DNA from: a virus
Reading direction: 5' to 3' (one strand)
IMG/VR virus record: IMGVR_UViG_3300020465_000078
Coordinates: 1 to 26,669 of that record
Length of the DNA: 26,669 nt
The notes below the pieces were generated by a model, which worked only from the letters and a program-made list of their open reading frames with translations, made no database searches and had not been told where the DNA came from. A program made the translations under genes and the position numbers. This document shows, piece by piece, positions 13,380 through 22,700 of this stretch. Position 1 is the stretch's first letter; the number at the start of each line of letters is the position of its first letter.

Positions 13380-15608
13380 ATGCGGTCGGACTTACAAAAG
13401 CTTCTTCGCTCACCACTTGAGAGCACGGTTCTCCAAGACGGAGACACTCAATTTAGGGGGTTGGTTTCCCGACTGCGCCCATCCCAGCTTGAGCCCGGGC
13501 AGGTTTCTATAGCTCGCAACGTAAGGTTTGACGAAAGCGGCGCGGCAAAAGTGCGTGAGGGCGCACGTAGCGTTTCTGGTGCGCTTACAACGACAGCAGT
13601 TATACCCTTCCTTAAGGAGACCACCGGGACATCTGCGCTAGTCCTAATCGACACCACAGGAGCGCATTGCACTGGTGCAGACCAAGGCAGCGGAACCATT
13701 CGCATCACGACTAAAAACAGTGGGAGTTATCCTATTGCTCACGGTATTCCGGCAACCGGCGGCATGGTTAACTTAGCCAGCTTTACCGGCGGCACAGGCA
13801 CCTTGAATGGTAACCGGGCAGCAACCTATGTAAGCTCGAGCACGTTTGACGTTACGGTTTCCGGGGTGAGTGGTTCATGGACAGGTGGAGTAGTAGGTGC
13901 AATTAAGTTGTCCGGCGGCATTACAAGCGTCCACGGAGCCTGTAGGTTTTCGGATCCTACGTTGTCAAACGACGAATCAATTGTCATAGCCTACAACGAA
14001 AAAGCGGTTTCGATTAAGCTTTCGACTTTAGCGTCTACAGACATTGCTTATCCGGCAGGAGTCACAGTCAATGCCTCTGCTCATTTGCAGACTGAGTTTG
14101 GAAAGCTCATGCTTAGGCGTGAGGGCAAAAACACGTTAATTTTTGACCCGCAAGACGGGTCTACCGGATTTGGAGGCACACCGGCTTTCACAAAAGTTGC
14201 TACCGGCACAAAGACGCAACCAATTGAGCTTTCAGATTCAGTTACAGTAGCAACGGACGGCAAGGTCAGCTTTACAATGGGCAGCGCTCATGGGCTTGTA
14301 ACAGGCGACCGCGTGGTCGTTGTTGATGCAGGATCGTCTGGTCTGACAGTAGGTAGAAGCTTTCGAGTTACGCGACTGACAGACAACAATTTTGACTTTT
14401 ACGCAGACGTCGAAAGCGCCGGAAGCAGCACAGTTGTAGTGCGTAAAAATGTGAGCCTTGGTGGCGGTTTTATTAACGCCCCGGCAGCAGGTTTTGGCGT
14501 TTTGGCAGGACAACGAGTGTTTGTGCCTTACACGCACGATTCTGCTGCGTCGCCCTCTGCTCGGTCACCCGAAATCCGCGATGAAATCATCGCTTCGGAC
14601 ATTTTTGACAATCAAACTTTTGATCCAGTTCTTAATCAGTTTCGACTTAATGCAGGATCAGCAGATCACGTCGTAGGAATGCACCCATTTGGCGACGACT
14701 CACTAGTTGTGTTTAATCGCAACAGCATTCACCGGTTACTTGGAGTTTCAGGGTCGTTGCTGGATGTGTCCTCGCACGTTTTGACTAACGAACTCGGATG
14801 CATCTCTCGCAAATCAATTATCTACCACGCCGGAGCGTTCTTATTTCTTTCTGACGATGGGGTAATGGGTCTTACCTTCCAAGATGCGTTAAACCTTAGA
14901 GGCACAGAGGTGCCTCTATCCGAAGCAATCGACACCGAGTTCAAACGTGTAAACCGAGACCACATGGACAAAGCGGTCGCGTGCTACTCAGATAATCGCT
15001 ACTACATTGCAGTTCCAATTGGTGAGTCTACAGAACCAAATGAGATCTGGGTCTATTCGTTTTTAAACAATGCTTGGGAAAGCATCGACTCGTATGCGTC
15101 GTCGTCGTTCACAATCCTAGATCTTATTCCTGCTAAGTCTGGCAAGATTAACGAGGTCTATGCCGTGACGACACAAGGCGGGGTCGTAAAGATTTCTCAA
15201 ACCGGAAGAGCAGACGATTCAATCTATGAAACGTCAGGCAAAAATGCGGCGACAATTTACCCTATTGACGCGCAAGTGCGCACCCGGGGTTACACCTTTG
15301 GTTCTGTAGAAAGAAAGCGGTTTAATCACGTAGATTTGCACATACAAAGCGACGCAGAACACGCTAGTGACGGAGACATCAATCTCATTACCGAAGATCC
15401 TGATAGCATCACCAAACTAGGCACGTTGACAGATCGACTAGGCAGCGTGCTGGCAAAAGCCGAAGGCGCATCGGTGCGTTCACGAACAGGAAATCCTCGT
15501 GGGTTCAGCACACAGATCGATTGGACCCCGTCAACCGGCAGGCCTGAATTGCGAGGAGTAGCAATCAGAGCAACCAGCACATTTAACTCACCAACATCCG
15601 CAAAATAG
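13380..15608 (+). CDS. tail hub / tubular protein (tail accessory, beta-propeller-like)
   Basis: The 742-aa product starts with a segment typical of tail tubular B or P22 gp10-like tail accessory proteins (residues about 37-65: LEPGQVSIARNVRFDESGAAKVREGARSV). Repetitive strand-rich blocks follow (SIVIAYNEKAVSI, VVGMHPFGDDSLVVFNRNSIHRLLG, ISRKSIIYHAGAFLFLSDDGVMGLTF, RYYIAVPIGES...IWVYSFLNNAWESI), consistent with a propeller. It should form the nozzle below the adaptor. The ATG overlaps no gene and a 4-nt gap separates it from the previous stop. A longer G/T-rich insertion (residues about 95-180) looks like an extra Ig-like or fibre-like domain. Confidence 0.75.
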   Translation: MRSDLQKLLRSPLESTVLQDGDTQFRGLVSRLRPSQLEPGQVSIARNVRFDESGAAKVREGARSVSGALTTTAVIPFLKETTGTSALVLIDTTGAHCTGADQGSGTIRITTKNSGSYPIAHGIPATGGMVNLASFTGGTGTLNGNRAATYVSSSTFDVTVSGVSGSWTGGVVGAIKLSGGITSVHGACRFSDPTLSNDESIVIAYNEKAVSIKLSTLASTDIAYPAGVTVNASAHLQTEFGKLMLRREGKNTLIFDPQDGSTGFGGTPAFTKVATGTKTQPIELSDSVTVATDGKVSFTMGSAHGLVTGDRVVVVDAGSSGLTVGRSFRVTRLTDNNFDFYADVESAGSSTVVVRKNVSLGGGFINAPAAGFGVLAGQRVFVPYTHDSAASPSARSPEIRDEIIASDIFDNQTFDPVLNQFRLNAGSADHVVGMHPFGDDSLVVFNRNSIHRLLGVSGSLLDVSSHVLTNELGCISRKSIIYHAGAFLFLSDDGVMGLTFQDALNLRGTEVPLSEAIDTEFKRVNRDHMDKAVACYSDNRYYIAVPIGESTEPNEIWVYSFLNNAWESIDSYASSSFTILDLIPAKSGKINEVYAVTTQGGVVKISQTGRADDSIYETSGKNAATIYPIDAQVRTRGYTFGSVERKRFNHVDLHIQSDAEHASDGDINLITEDPDSITKLGTLTDRLGSVLAKAEGASVRSRTGNPRGFSTQIDWTPSTGRPELRGVAIRATSTFNSPTSAK

Positions 15609-15612
15609 ACCA

Positions 15613-16359
15613 ATGGCTAAATTTTCAAAAGGGCACACATTTGCCTCTGATGAGCAAATGACTCATACGAAGCTCAACAATTTAGTTGATGCTGCGACGT
15701 TTGCTTCTGACGCAGTTGACGATTCTACAACCGCATTATCGTCCGGGGCAATTATTGTGAAAACAGGCGGGATCACTGCAACGCAACTTGCAAGCAACGC
15801 CGTTGAAGAAGCCAAGATTCTAGACGGTGCGGTAACGGCAGACAAACTAGGAGCAGATTGCGTTTCGGGATCAAAAATTGCTGACAACGCAATCGACAGT
15901 GATCACTACACGGATGGGTCAATTGACAAAGAGCATTTAAACGCTGACGTCATTACCGGACAAACTGAACTTGCTGCAACGCCTCATCTAACTCAAGACG
16001 AGGTGCTGATCTCTGACAACGGCACTCTGAAGAGGTTAAAGCTAATGTCTTACCTTCCGCTGCCTCGAGCGTATGGGCTCATTAAGGCAGACGGTTCAAT
16101 AGGAACAGCAGATGCGGTTTCTCTCTACAATGTTACTTGTTCCGCAGCAAGCGGCACGCAATACACGTTTACCCTTGGCAGCACGATGAGCAGTTCTGAC
16201 TACACGGTCATTGCTCAACAACATCACACCGCAGATTGGTCTGATAGCAGTGACACTGTTACGGTACAGCTAGTTAGCGCGACTAGTTTTTACATTCACG
16301 TCCCATCAACAACCGCAGGTCGCCACGTTAGTTTTGCAGTCTTTGGAACGCTTGCCTGA
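15613..16359 (+). CDS. tail fibre protein
   Basis: The 248-aa product begins with a short attachment region (FSKGHTFASDEQMTHTKLNNLVDAATF). It continues with a series of short repeated strands (SGGAIIV..., ITATQLASNAVEEAKILDGAVTADKLG, SGSKIADNAIDSDHYTDGSIDKEHLNADVI) that are the hallmark of trimeric fibre shafts. It ends in a beta-rich head (TYTVIAQQHHTADWSDSSDTVTVQLVSATSFYIHV) likely to contact the host receptor. It is short for a podovirus fibre, so it may be a minor or adaptor fibre. The start lacks a Shine-Dalgarno and sits 4 nt after the hub stop. Confidence 0.75.
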   Translation: MAKFSKGHTFASDEQMTHTKLNNLVDAATFASDAVDDSTTALSSGAIIVKTGGITATQLASNAVEEAKILDGAVTADKLGADCVSGSKIADNAIDSDHYTDGSIDKEHLNADVITGQTELAATPHLTQDEVLISDNGTLKRLKLMSYLPLPRAYGLIKADGSIGTADAVSLYNVTCSAASGTQYTFTLGSTMSSSDYTVIAQQHHTADWSDSSDTVTVQLVSATSFYIHVPSTTAGRHVSFAVFGTLA

Positions 16360-16852
16360 TATTGAAGCGGGACACGTCCGGGCGTGGTTGGAGAAGGGGG
16401 AATTCCCTCCGCAAACTGCGTGGTTATTTGACCAACTGTACGAGTTCACAATCAAGAACGAGGATCACGCCTACGTCCTTGAGCATTTTGAGCCCGAGGT
16501 CGTGCGTATTCTTATCGCGTGGCATTACCTCAAAAAGACTCTCATCTACCACACCACAGACGGAGAGGTGGATGGGCTTTTCATGTGGTATCGCACCACT
16601 GACAAGTGGACGTGGGACGACATCCTTAACTGGACCCCGGACGACCCTACCGGGAATTGTTTCTTTTTGGCATTCCTATGGGCCCAGGGTCCTGCCTTGC
16701 GACGGATGTGCCTTGAGCTAATTGACCGGCAACCAGAAGTCATTCGGGGAAGGTTGTTTGGGTGTAGAGAACAGCAGGACGGACCTTCTATTGTAGAATA
16801 CGATCAAAGGCTACTCGTCAAAATATTGCAGAGACATGGGAGGAAAATCTAG
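16334..16852 (+). CDS. 172-aa Trp-rich hypothetical virion-region protein
   Basis: The frame overlaps the fibre end by 26 nt if it starts at TTG 16334. TTG 16343 or 16352 are alternatives, and no ATG is available before the conserved-looking part. The product is helical and Trp-rich (TAWLFDQLYEF..., LIAWHYLKKTL, GLFMWYRTTDKWTWDDILNW, FFLAFLWAQGPALRRMCLELI) and ends with a short strand/helix pair. In many podoviruses a small acyltransferase-like or internal virion protein with a similar 'MWYR...' segment follows the fibre gene; I regard that likeness as weak. The overlapping arrangement supports translation. Confidence 0.6.
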   Translation: MQSLERLPDIEAGHVRAWLEKGEFPPQTAWLFDQLYEFTIKNEDHAYVLEHFEPEVVRILIAWHYLKKTLIYHTTDGEVDGLFMWYRTTDKWTWDDILNWTPDDPTGNCFFLAFLWAQGPALRRMCLELIDRQPEVIRGRLFGCREQQDGPSIVEYDQRLLVKILQRHGRKI

Positions 16853-17729
16853 AGCACCAGCAGCACCGGCATACATCGACCCCAATGAAGCAATGGGGCG
16901 CTTTTTATTCGGGCAAGACTTTGAAGCAGGTGCAGGCATTACCGACCCGGTTTTTCAGCAAAGGCTAGTTGACGCCGAGAGAGAATTTGGATCGCAATTC
17001 GTAGGCGCTGAAATGGCGCGTCAAGAAGCAGCGGCATTTGGGACAGACGGGCAGGCGGGTTTTCTTGATTTGTTTGAGCGGGCGGCACCACGATTGCAGG
17101 AACTGTCTCAAACGCAGGCAAGGGCACAACGGCAAGCAGACATCGCCGACATCCGAGATTTAGGACCAGAAGCGGTCAGAGCCATCCGAGAAGCGGATCC
17201 TGAGCGTGCGAGGCTTATAGAACAGCAACAAGGGCTCACAGATGACCTCTACGCTCGCGCAGGCGGAGTAACGCCCCAGCAGTCCAGAATGGCAGAGCAG
17301 GGCGCCAGAGAGGCGTATGCGGCGCGTGGAAGAGGGCTCGACAGTGCGTCCGTATTTGCAGAGGCAATGGGACGAGAGGACATTATGCGTCAGAATCGCG
17401 CCGAAGCAATGGGGGCAGGGGGCAACCTGTTCCAAATGCTGTCCGCCTCCGGGGCGGATCCCGCGCTAGCGGTCACTGGTAGGCCAAGCGGCGCTATACC
17501 TTACGCATTCCAAGGAATGGGCCAGAGCATGGCTCTGGGAGGCAGAGGAGCAACTCCGCAGACGTTTAACCCCGACATGGGACTCAACCTCGCTCTGGCG
17601 CAACGTGGTCAACAAATGGAATACGACGCGAACATCTTTGGGGCGCAGCAAGCAGGAGCAGGGTCTGCTTTTGGCGGGTTGTTTACAGGGTTAGGAGCCC
17701 TTGGCGGAGGCCTTCTTTCACGCGGATAA
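16836..17729 (+). CDS. internal/ejection protein candidate, Gly-rich C-terminus
   Basis: The 297-aa product is rich in Ala, Gln, Arg and Gly. It has a helical middle (LFERAAPRLQELSQTQARAQRQADIADI...LIEQQQGLTDDLYAR) and ends in a Gly-rich, hydrophobic helix-breaker tail (GAGSAFGGLFTGLGALGGGLLSRG). Such tails are common in DNA-ejection proteins that insert into the host inner membrane. It is the first of three consecutive genes of this type. No enzymatic motif is visible. The start overlaps the previous stop by 17 nt. Confidence 0.65.
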   Translation: MGGKSRAPAAPAYIDPNEAMGRFLFGQDFEAGAGITDPVFQQRLVDAEREFGSQFVGAEMARQEAAAFGTDGQAGFLDLFERAAPRLQELSQTQARAQRQADIADIRDLGPEAVRAIREADPERARLIEQQQGLTDDLYARAGGVTPQQSRMAEQGAREAYAARGRGLDSASVFAEAMGREDIMRQNRAEAMGAGGNLFQMLSASGADPALAVTGRPSGAIPYAFQGMGQSMALGGRGATPQTFNPDMGLNLALAQRGQQMEYDANIFGAQQAGAGSAFGGLFTGLGALGGGLLSRG

Positions 17730-17741
17730 ACAAAAGTTATT

Positions 17742-19772
17742 ATGGCTAGAATTGGAGATACCGTAGACCCGTCACTAGGTCGCGCAGATACAAGAGGCAT
17801 CCTTATGGGTGCGATGGCAGGCGCCGAAGCTATGGGCAAAGGCATTGCCGCAGCAGGTCAAAGTCTTGCCGAGGGAATGGAAGTTGGTAGGCAGCGCAAA
17901 GTCGCCCGCAAAGGAACCGAGACCAAAATCCAAGCCTTAATGAAATTGCACGAAGGCAACGAGAAAATGACCTCTCGCCTCGCGCCACTTCTGAACACTT
18001 TGCAAAGTGACGAGGCTCGAGGATCAGAAAAAGACGCTATTGTGTCGCAAATTGACCCGCTCGTTAACGCGATTACAGCAAAACAAGCTCAAGACGTGGC
18101 AACTGCGGAAGCAAATTTTAACCGCACGATGCAGGCGGCAGACGTGTTTTTGAAAGGGGAGGCTTTAGAATTGGAGAGACAGAAATTAAAGCCGACTCAG
18201 ATTACTCCGTTCAATGAACTAGGAGTGCGAACTGCGCCAGATGGCAGAATTCAGTATCGCTCTACTGCCATTGAAGAAAACGACAAGACTGCACAAAAGA
18301 ATTTTCAAGAGCGTCTAAGCGCAACTGCTGACACTCCCGATGACATTAGACAACTTAAAGAGTTTCGAGATCTTGTAGCCGAAAGCGACGAAGGGTTGCG
18401 GTTGCTCCAAATGGCGCAGGGCAAACTTGGAGATGTAGCGGGTAGTGAGTACACGCGAAGATTTATGCAGTTCCAGACCGGGTTTGCTCAAAAAATCGCC
18501 AAAGCGAGAAACGGAGCAATTGTGACTGACGATGATGTGCGACAAGCCAAAGATTCGATTTTTGGATTAGGCAAAACAAAGCAGGAAAACCTCGACATTA
18601 TTGATGCTACAATTCGTGAGTATGAAGGGAAGCAGTTGGAGATTTCCAAAGCAGACGCATACCTTCGAGAAAAAGGAACGCTTTTAGGCTACGTCCCTTC
18701 TTCCAATTTTAACCCAGCAGGAGGCAGGGAAGAGCAGCAAGGCGGGGGAGCTGCAAGGCAAGGCGGCGCCAGAGAAAGCGCAGGCCCCGGTTCCGCTTTA
18801 GGCCAATTGATTGAGCAGGAAGAGCAAGAAGCCAAGGGCACGAATCGTGCGCCGGCTCCTGCGCCTGCGCCTCCTATGGGGCAAGGCCCAGGGGATTCCC
18901 CAGAGACACCGGTGCCAGACGTAGAAGTTGAGGGAAGAGTGCCGGGTCCGCCTGCAAGCAGGCTTCAACAAAGCAGGGTGCAACGAGCGCTTGAGCAACA
19001 AGAAGCATCCCTCGAGGACGCTGCGCAAGCTGTGCCAGTCCCAGCAGAGCCTATACCTGAAGAGATTGACACAAGCGGTGCAGGTGTAGCGGAGCCTACA
19101 ACTAAGGCAGTTGCACTAACTAGTTCTCCTGCCTCTTCAGCAGTTGCTTTGAGCGACAAAATTGAAGGCGCAGCGCTCCCAAAGTATTCAGCAAAGTTGG
19201 TCCAGAATTTTGCTTACGACCCAAGCGCAACGGAGAAAATAAAACCACGCTTTGTGCCCGGTCTTGCAGAGCGCACTAAGCTAAGAAAAGCAGGCAACGT
19301 CTTGCTTAACTTAGACGCCAATCACTCAGGCAAGAAAAACGGCAAAGTTATCCGCAGAGTTTTGGAGCCAATTATGGTCATACCTGATGATGCGACACCG
19401 GAGGCAAGGCTTGCTGCTGGAGGAGCGATTGCGTTAATGGATGAACTTTTTGAGAAAGTCCACGGACGTGCTCCAAAAGCGTCGCTCGAATCTAGACTGA
19501 AGACAACAAGCCAAAACAAAAGCGATACAAACCAAGGCGGACGGAAAGGCGTTATCCATTCTGAGCTGTTTGCGGTGACCGATAATAAAATGGTCAATTT
19601 CTTAAAAACCGAAGCAGGTATTAAGGAATACACCGGCATTCTTCGAGAGGCATTCCGAGACGTTCCCAAGTTGCAAATCTTCCTGCCGCACAATCAAAAA
19701 GACCAAGGAGCGGAAACTGACAAAGGAAGCAGCGAAGTAAGCCTTGCGTTAAGGGCACTCAAATACCTGTAA
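17742..19772 (+). CDS. internal/ejection protein with amidase-like C-terminal domain
   Basis: The 676-aa product has a helical, Lys/Glu-rich N-terminal half (about residues 1-310) and a disordered Pro/Ala/Gly-rich linker (about 325-470, including PAPAPAPPMGQGPGD). A compact C-terminal domain (about 490-676) follows. That domain contains D525-A-N-H528-S-G, then IH606-S-E608, PH650-N-Q and a terminal SE665-VSLALRAL helix. The spacing of DxxH, H, H and a late Glu recalls zinc-dependent N-acetylmuramoyl-L-alanine amidases (Amidase_3-like), which podoviruses need for crossing peptidoglycan during ejection. The residues are seen; the activity is inference. The gene lies 12 nt after the previous stop and has no Shine-Dalgarno (CAAAAGTTATT). 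Confidence 0.6.
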   Translation: MARIGDTVDPSLGRADTRGILMGAMAGAEAMGKGIAAAGQSLAEGMEVGRQRKVARKGTETKIQALMKLHEGNEKMTSRLAPLLNTLQSDEARGSEKDAIVSQIDPLVNAITAKQAQDVATAEANFNRTMQAADVFLKGEALELERQKLKPTQITPFNELGVRTAPDGRIQYRSTAIEENDKTAQKNFQERLSATADTPDDIRQLKEFRDLVAESDEGLRLLQMAQGKLGDVAGSEYTRRFMQFQTGFAQKIAKARNGAIVTDDDVRQAKDSIFGLGKTKQENLDIIDATIREYEGKQLEISKADAYLREKGTLLGYVPSSNFNPAGGREEQQGGGAARQGGARESAGPGSALGQLIEQEEQEAKGTNRAPAPAPAPPMGQGPGDSPETPVPDVEVEGRVPGPPASRLQQSRVQRALEQQEASLEDAAQAVPVPAEPIPEEIDTSGAGVAEPTTKAVALTSSPASSAVALSDKIEGAALPKYSAKLVQNFAYDPSATEKIKPRFVPGLAERTKLRKAGNVLLNLDANHSGKKNGKVIRRVLEPIMVIPDDATPEARLAAGGAIALMDELFEKVHGRAPKASLESRLKTTSQNKSDTNQGGRKGVIHSELFAVTDNKMVNFLKTEAGIKEYTGILREAFRDVPKLQIFLPHNQKDQGAETDKGSSEVSLALRALKYL

Positions 19773-19775
19773 AGG

Positions 19776-22700
19776 ATGGCAGAAGAGGAAGAAGACAAGG
19801 GCCTCGTAGAATTCCTGAAAAAAAGCGCCGAAAAGGCGACAGGTTTTTTCGGCAGGTTTTCGTCGGGACAACTGTATCCCGGGCAACCTCTGATTGGACC
19901 TAAAGGCCCAGTGCGACCCGGTTCAGCGCCCGGGCTTACCGACCCTGTCGCAAGGAGCATTGTTGAACGTCAACGAAGGGCCAAGCTGCCGGATCCTATT
20001 AGAAAACGAATAGAAGCAGGAGAAGACGCTCAAGCAGCGCCCGACCCAGTTCCATTGCCGGGTCCAGTTCAAGAAGCAAGTGACTCCGAACGAACAGGGC
20101 TAGCGGCAAGTGAGCCTGTTCTATTTGATTCCGGGTTAGTAACCGTGCAAGGCAAGTCGACGCCTGCTGGGCGGGCATTGTTCAAAAACGCGCAGGCAAA
20201 GGGGCAAGACCCTAACCAAATGATTGATTTTTATGCGCGGGGATTGGTCGACGAGAATTTGCGGGTCACAGAAAGGGGCAGAATTTTTGAGGAAATTGAC
20301 AGGACTAATAGTCTAGACTCAATTTTAGCTATTAATGATCGGACAGAAGGATTCCGTTTGTATTTGGAAGCAGCGGAATCTGGTGCGGTTACCGAGTGGC
20401 AGGACCGCACAGGCGCAGGCGCAGATACGTGGCAAGAGTTTTTAGATCAAGCGGTAGAAAACTTTTTGCCTGACGCGGCAGAAGTGCTGAAACTGGTTAA
20501 AGGTTTCGTCCCGGGCGGAGCGACGTTTTACGACCGCTTGGTTAGAGATAACCCATTAGGATATTTTGGAGGGGTCGCAGGAGCAGCACTTAAACTAGGA
20601 AGAGGTAAATTAAGCAAAGAGGAAGAAGCAGAGCTTGCCCTTATGAAGGACGAGTATTTGCGAGAAGGAGTGTTCCGAACCGCTGCAAGTTATAATGATG
20701 GATTTGTTGCCGCGTTAACGCACGGACCTGGCACCAAAGAGTTTTTTAGTGACCGAGACCGAGCCGCAGCAAAATACCATTTCTGGAAAGACCAGTATGA
20801 TGTCGACAACATGGAGGCAGGTGAAGCTGTCGGTGAGGTAGTAGGATTTGCCGAAAGCGTTAAAGAAACAGTTGCAGACGATGTGAGCTTTTTTGAAGGC
20901 AAGGCAACTGCGCAAGAAGAATTAGTAGAGGTTGAAACCGCCAAGGCGAGGGCAGGGCGAAGCGTGCAAGATGCCGTTGCTTATTTAGACCAACTTGACG
21001 TTGTCGATCCGCAAAACCAACCGCGAGCAGAACAAGTAAGAGACTTAATGCTGCCGTTTAGCTCAATCGCATCTCCAGATGTAGTTTTATCAGTGGGCGC
21101 TGGTGCTGCTATTAGCGGTGCGTTTAAAATGGGCGGAAAAGTCAGCAGGTTGCGCAAAGACTTAACAGATAAAAAAGCAGATCGTCGCCGGGTTGACGCG
21201 CAGTTGCAGGCAGCGGAAGGCGCACAAAAAAGAGCAACGCCTTCTGCGCAAGCTCAACTAGCGCCCGCCAGACTAAGAGGTCCTTCTACAGCAGACGTAG
21301 CAAAGCTTCAAACGCGGCGGACAAAGCTTGATTCCGAAATTGCTAAATTAGAACAGCGCATTGGGCGCATTGACGGGACAGTGCCCGGTCGCGTTGCAGG
21401 GTTTATTGGATCGGTTGGACGCTCGGCAAGAAGCATGCCACTGCGGGCCACGGGTGCTACAGCAAGCGTGACCGGCAACATTTTGCAGAAGCTTGGCAAC
21501 ATTGTAGGACCGGTTGCGGGCGCAGTTGTTGCTGGCAGCGCAATGGGGGGCAACCCGCTTGGGTTTGGAGTCGGGTTTTTAGCAGGCAAAGCGCTTGGAC
21601 TTGGGGCAAGGGGCAAAACGCTTTCCCGGTTTGGTGAGAAAATGTCCCGGGTTGGTCAGGAGTTTAGCCGCAGGCGTATGGCATACCCGATGTTCCGCAA
21701 GTTCGCGCAGGAGGCCAAAACTAATAAGCTAAAGCAATATCATCTTGGCAGAGAAGCGGCATACGGCATGACGGTTGGACTTACCGCTAAATTTGCAAAG
21801 CTTTGGCGGGATGCGTTTTTAGGCGAGCTGCCATTTAGTTACGTCGCCTCTGGTGGTTTTTCACAGGTAGGCGGAAACTTTTTGTCTCAAGCAGCAGCAG
21901 AATCTCTGCTCATTGAGGGGCCAATAATTGGTGCAGGCAAGATGGTAGGGCGAGCTGCCGGTATGCAGCTTTCTGGCGACGTCAAAGAACACAATAGGCT
22001 TGCTTACAATGCAGCTCTTAACTTCCGCGACCAGTTTCTGACAGACCCTGACCAGCGTGCTGCTTTTGATTCGCTGCCGCCAATCGTTAAGCGGATGTAT
22101 GGCAACGCATACACCAACAACCCGGACCTAAAGATTCAGTTCATCACAGATCTTGAGGAGGGCTCTGGTTTGTATGACCCGGACAGCAACACGATTACTA
22201 TTAACCCCAACGACCCCCGAGGAGTTGAAACAATCCTGGCGCATGAGTTTCGACATCACATGGACACTCAGGGGTTTCGCCAAGCTATCATTGAAGCTGC
22301 CGTTGGACCTCGAGGGTTTTTGCGGCAAACTCCTGCAAACGAAACCGTCCAAGGAAGTGGAGAGCTAATTCCTGAATTTAAAGAGTGGGCAGAGAGCTAC
22401 AATCAGATCCGCCTTGAATCTGGGCGCAAGCCGTATGATCTAAATGACGCTGAAGAACTTGGTGACGTTGTGATGGAATGGTCCGCCTATTCGTCAATGG
22501 ACAGTGTTGCGGCAGGCTTGCGAAATAATGTTCTAATCGAATGGAGCAGACGTCACCCGTGGTTGCGTTCGTTCTACGACAGTTTGCTGGGCAGGTTTTT
22601 CCGGCAAGACTCACTTATGAACGCAGGCCTTCTGTTTGATCAGAACGGTAATCTAGCGACACAACCGGGGCTTCCCGGCATGAAAGCTCTTAAGGAGCAC

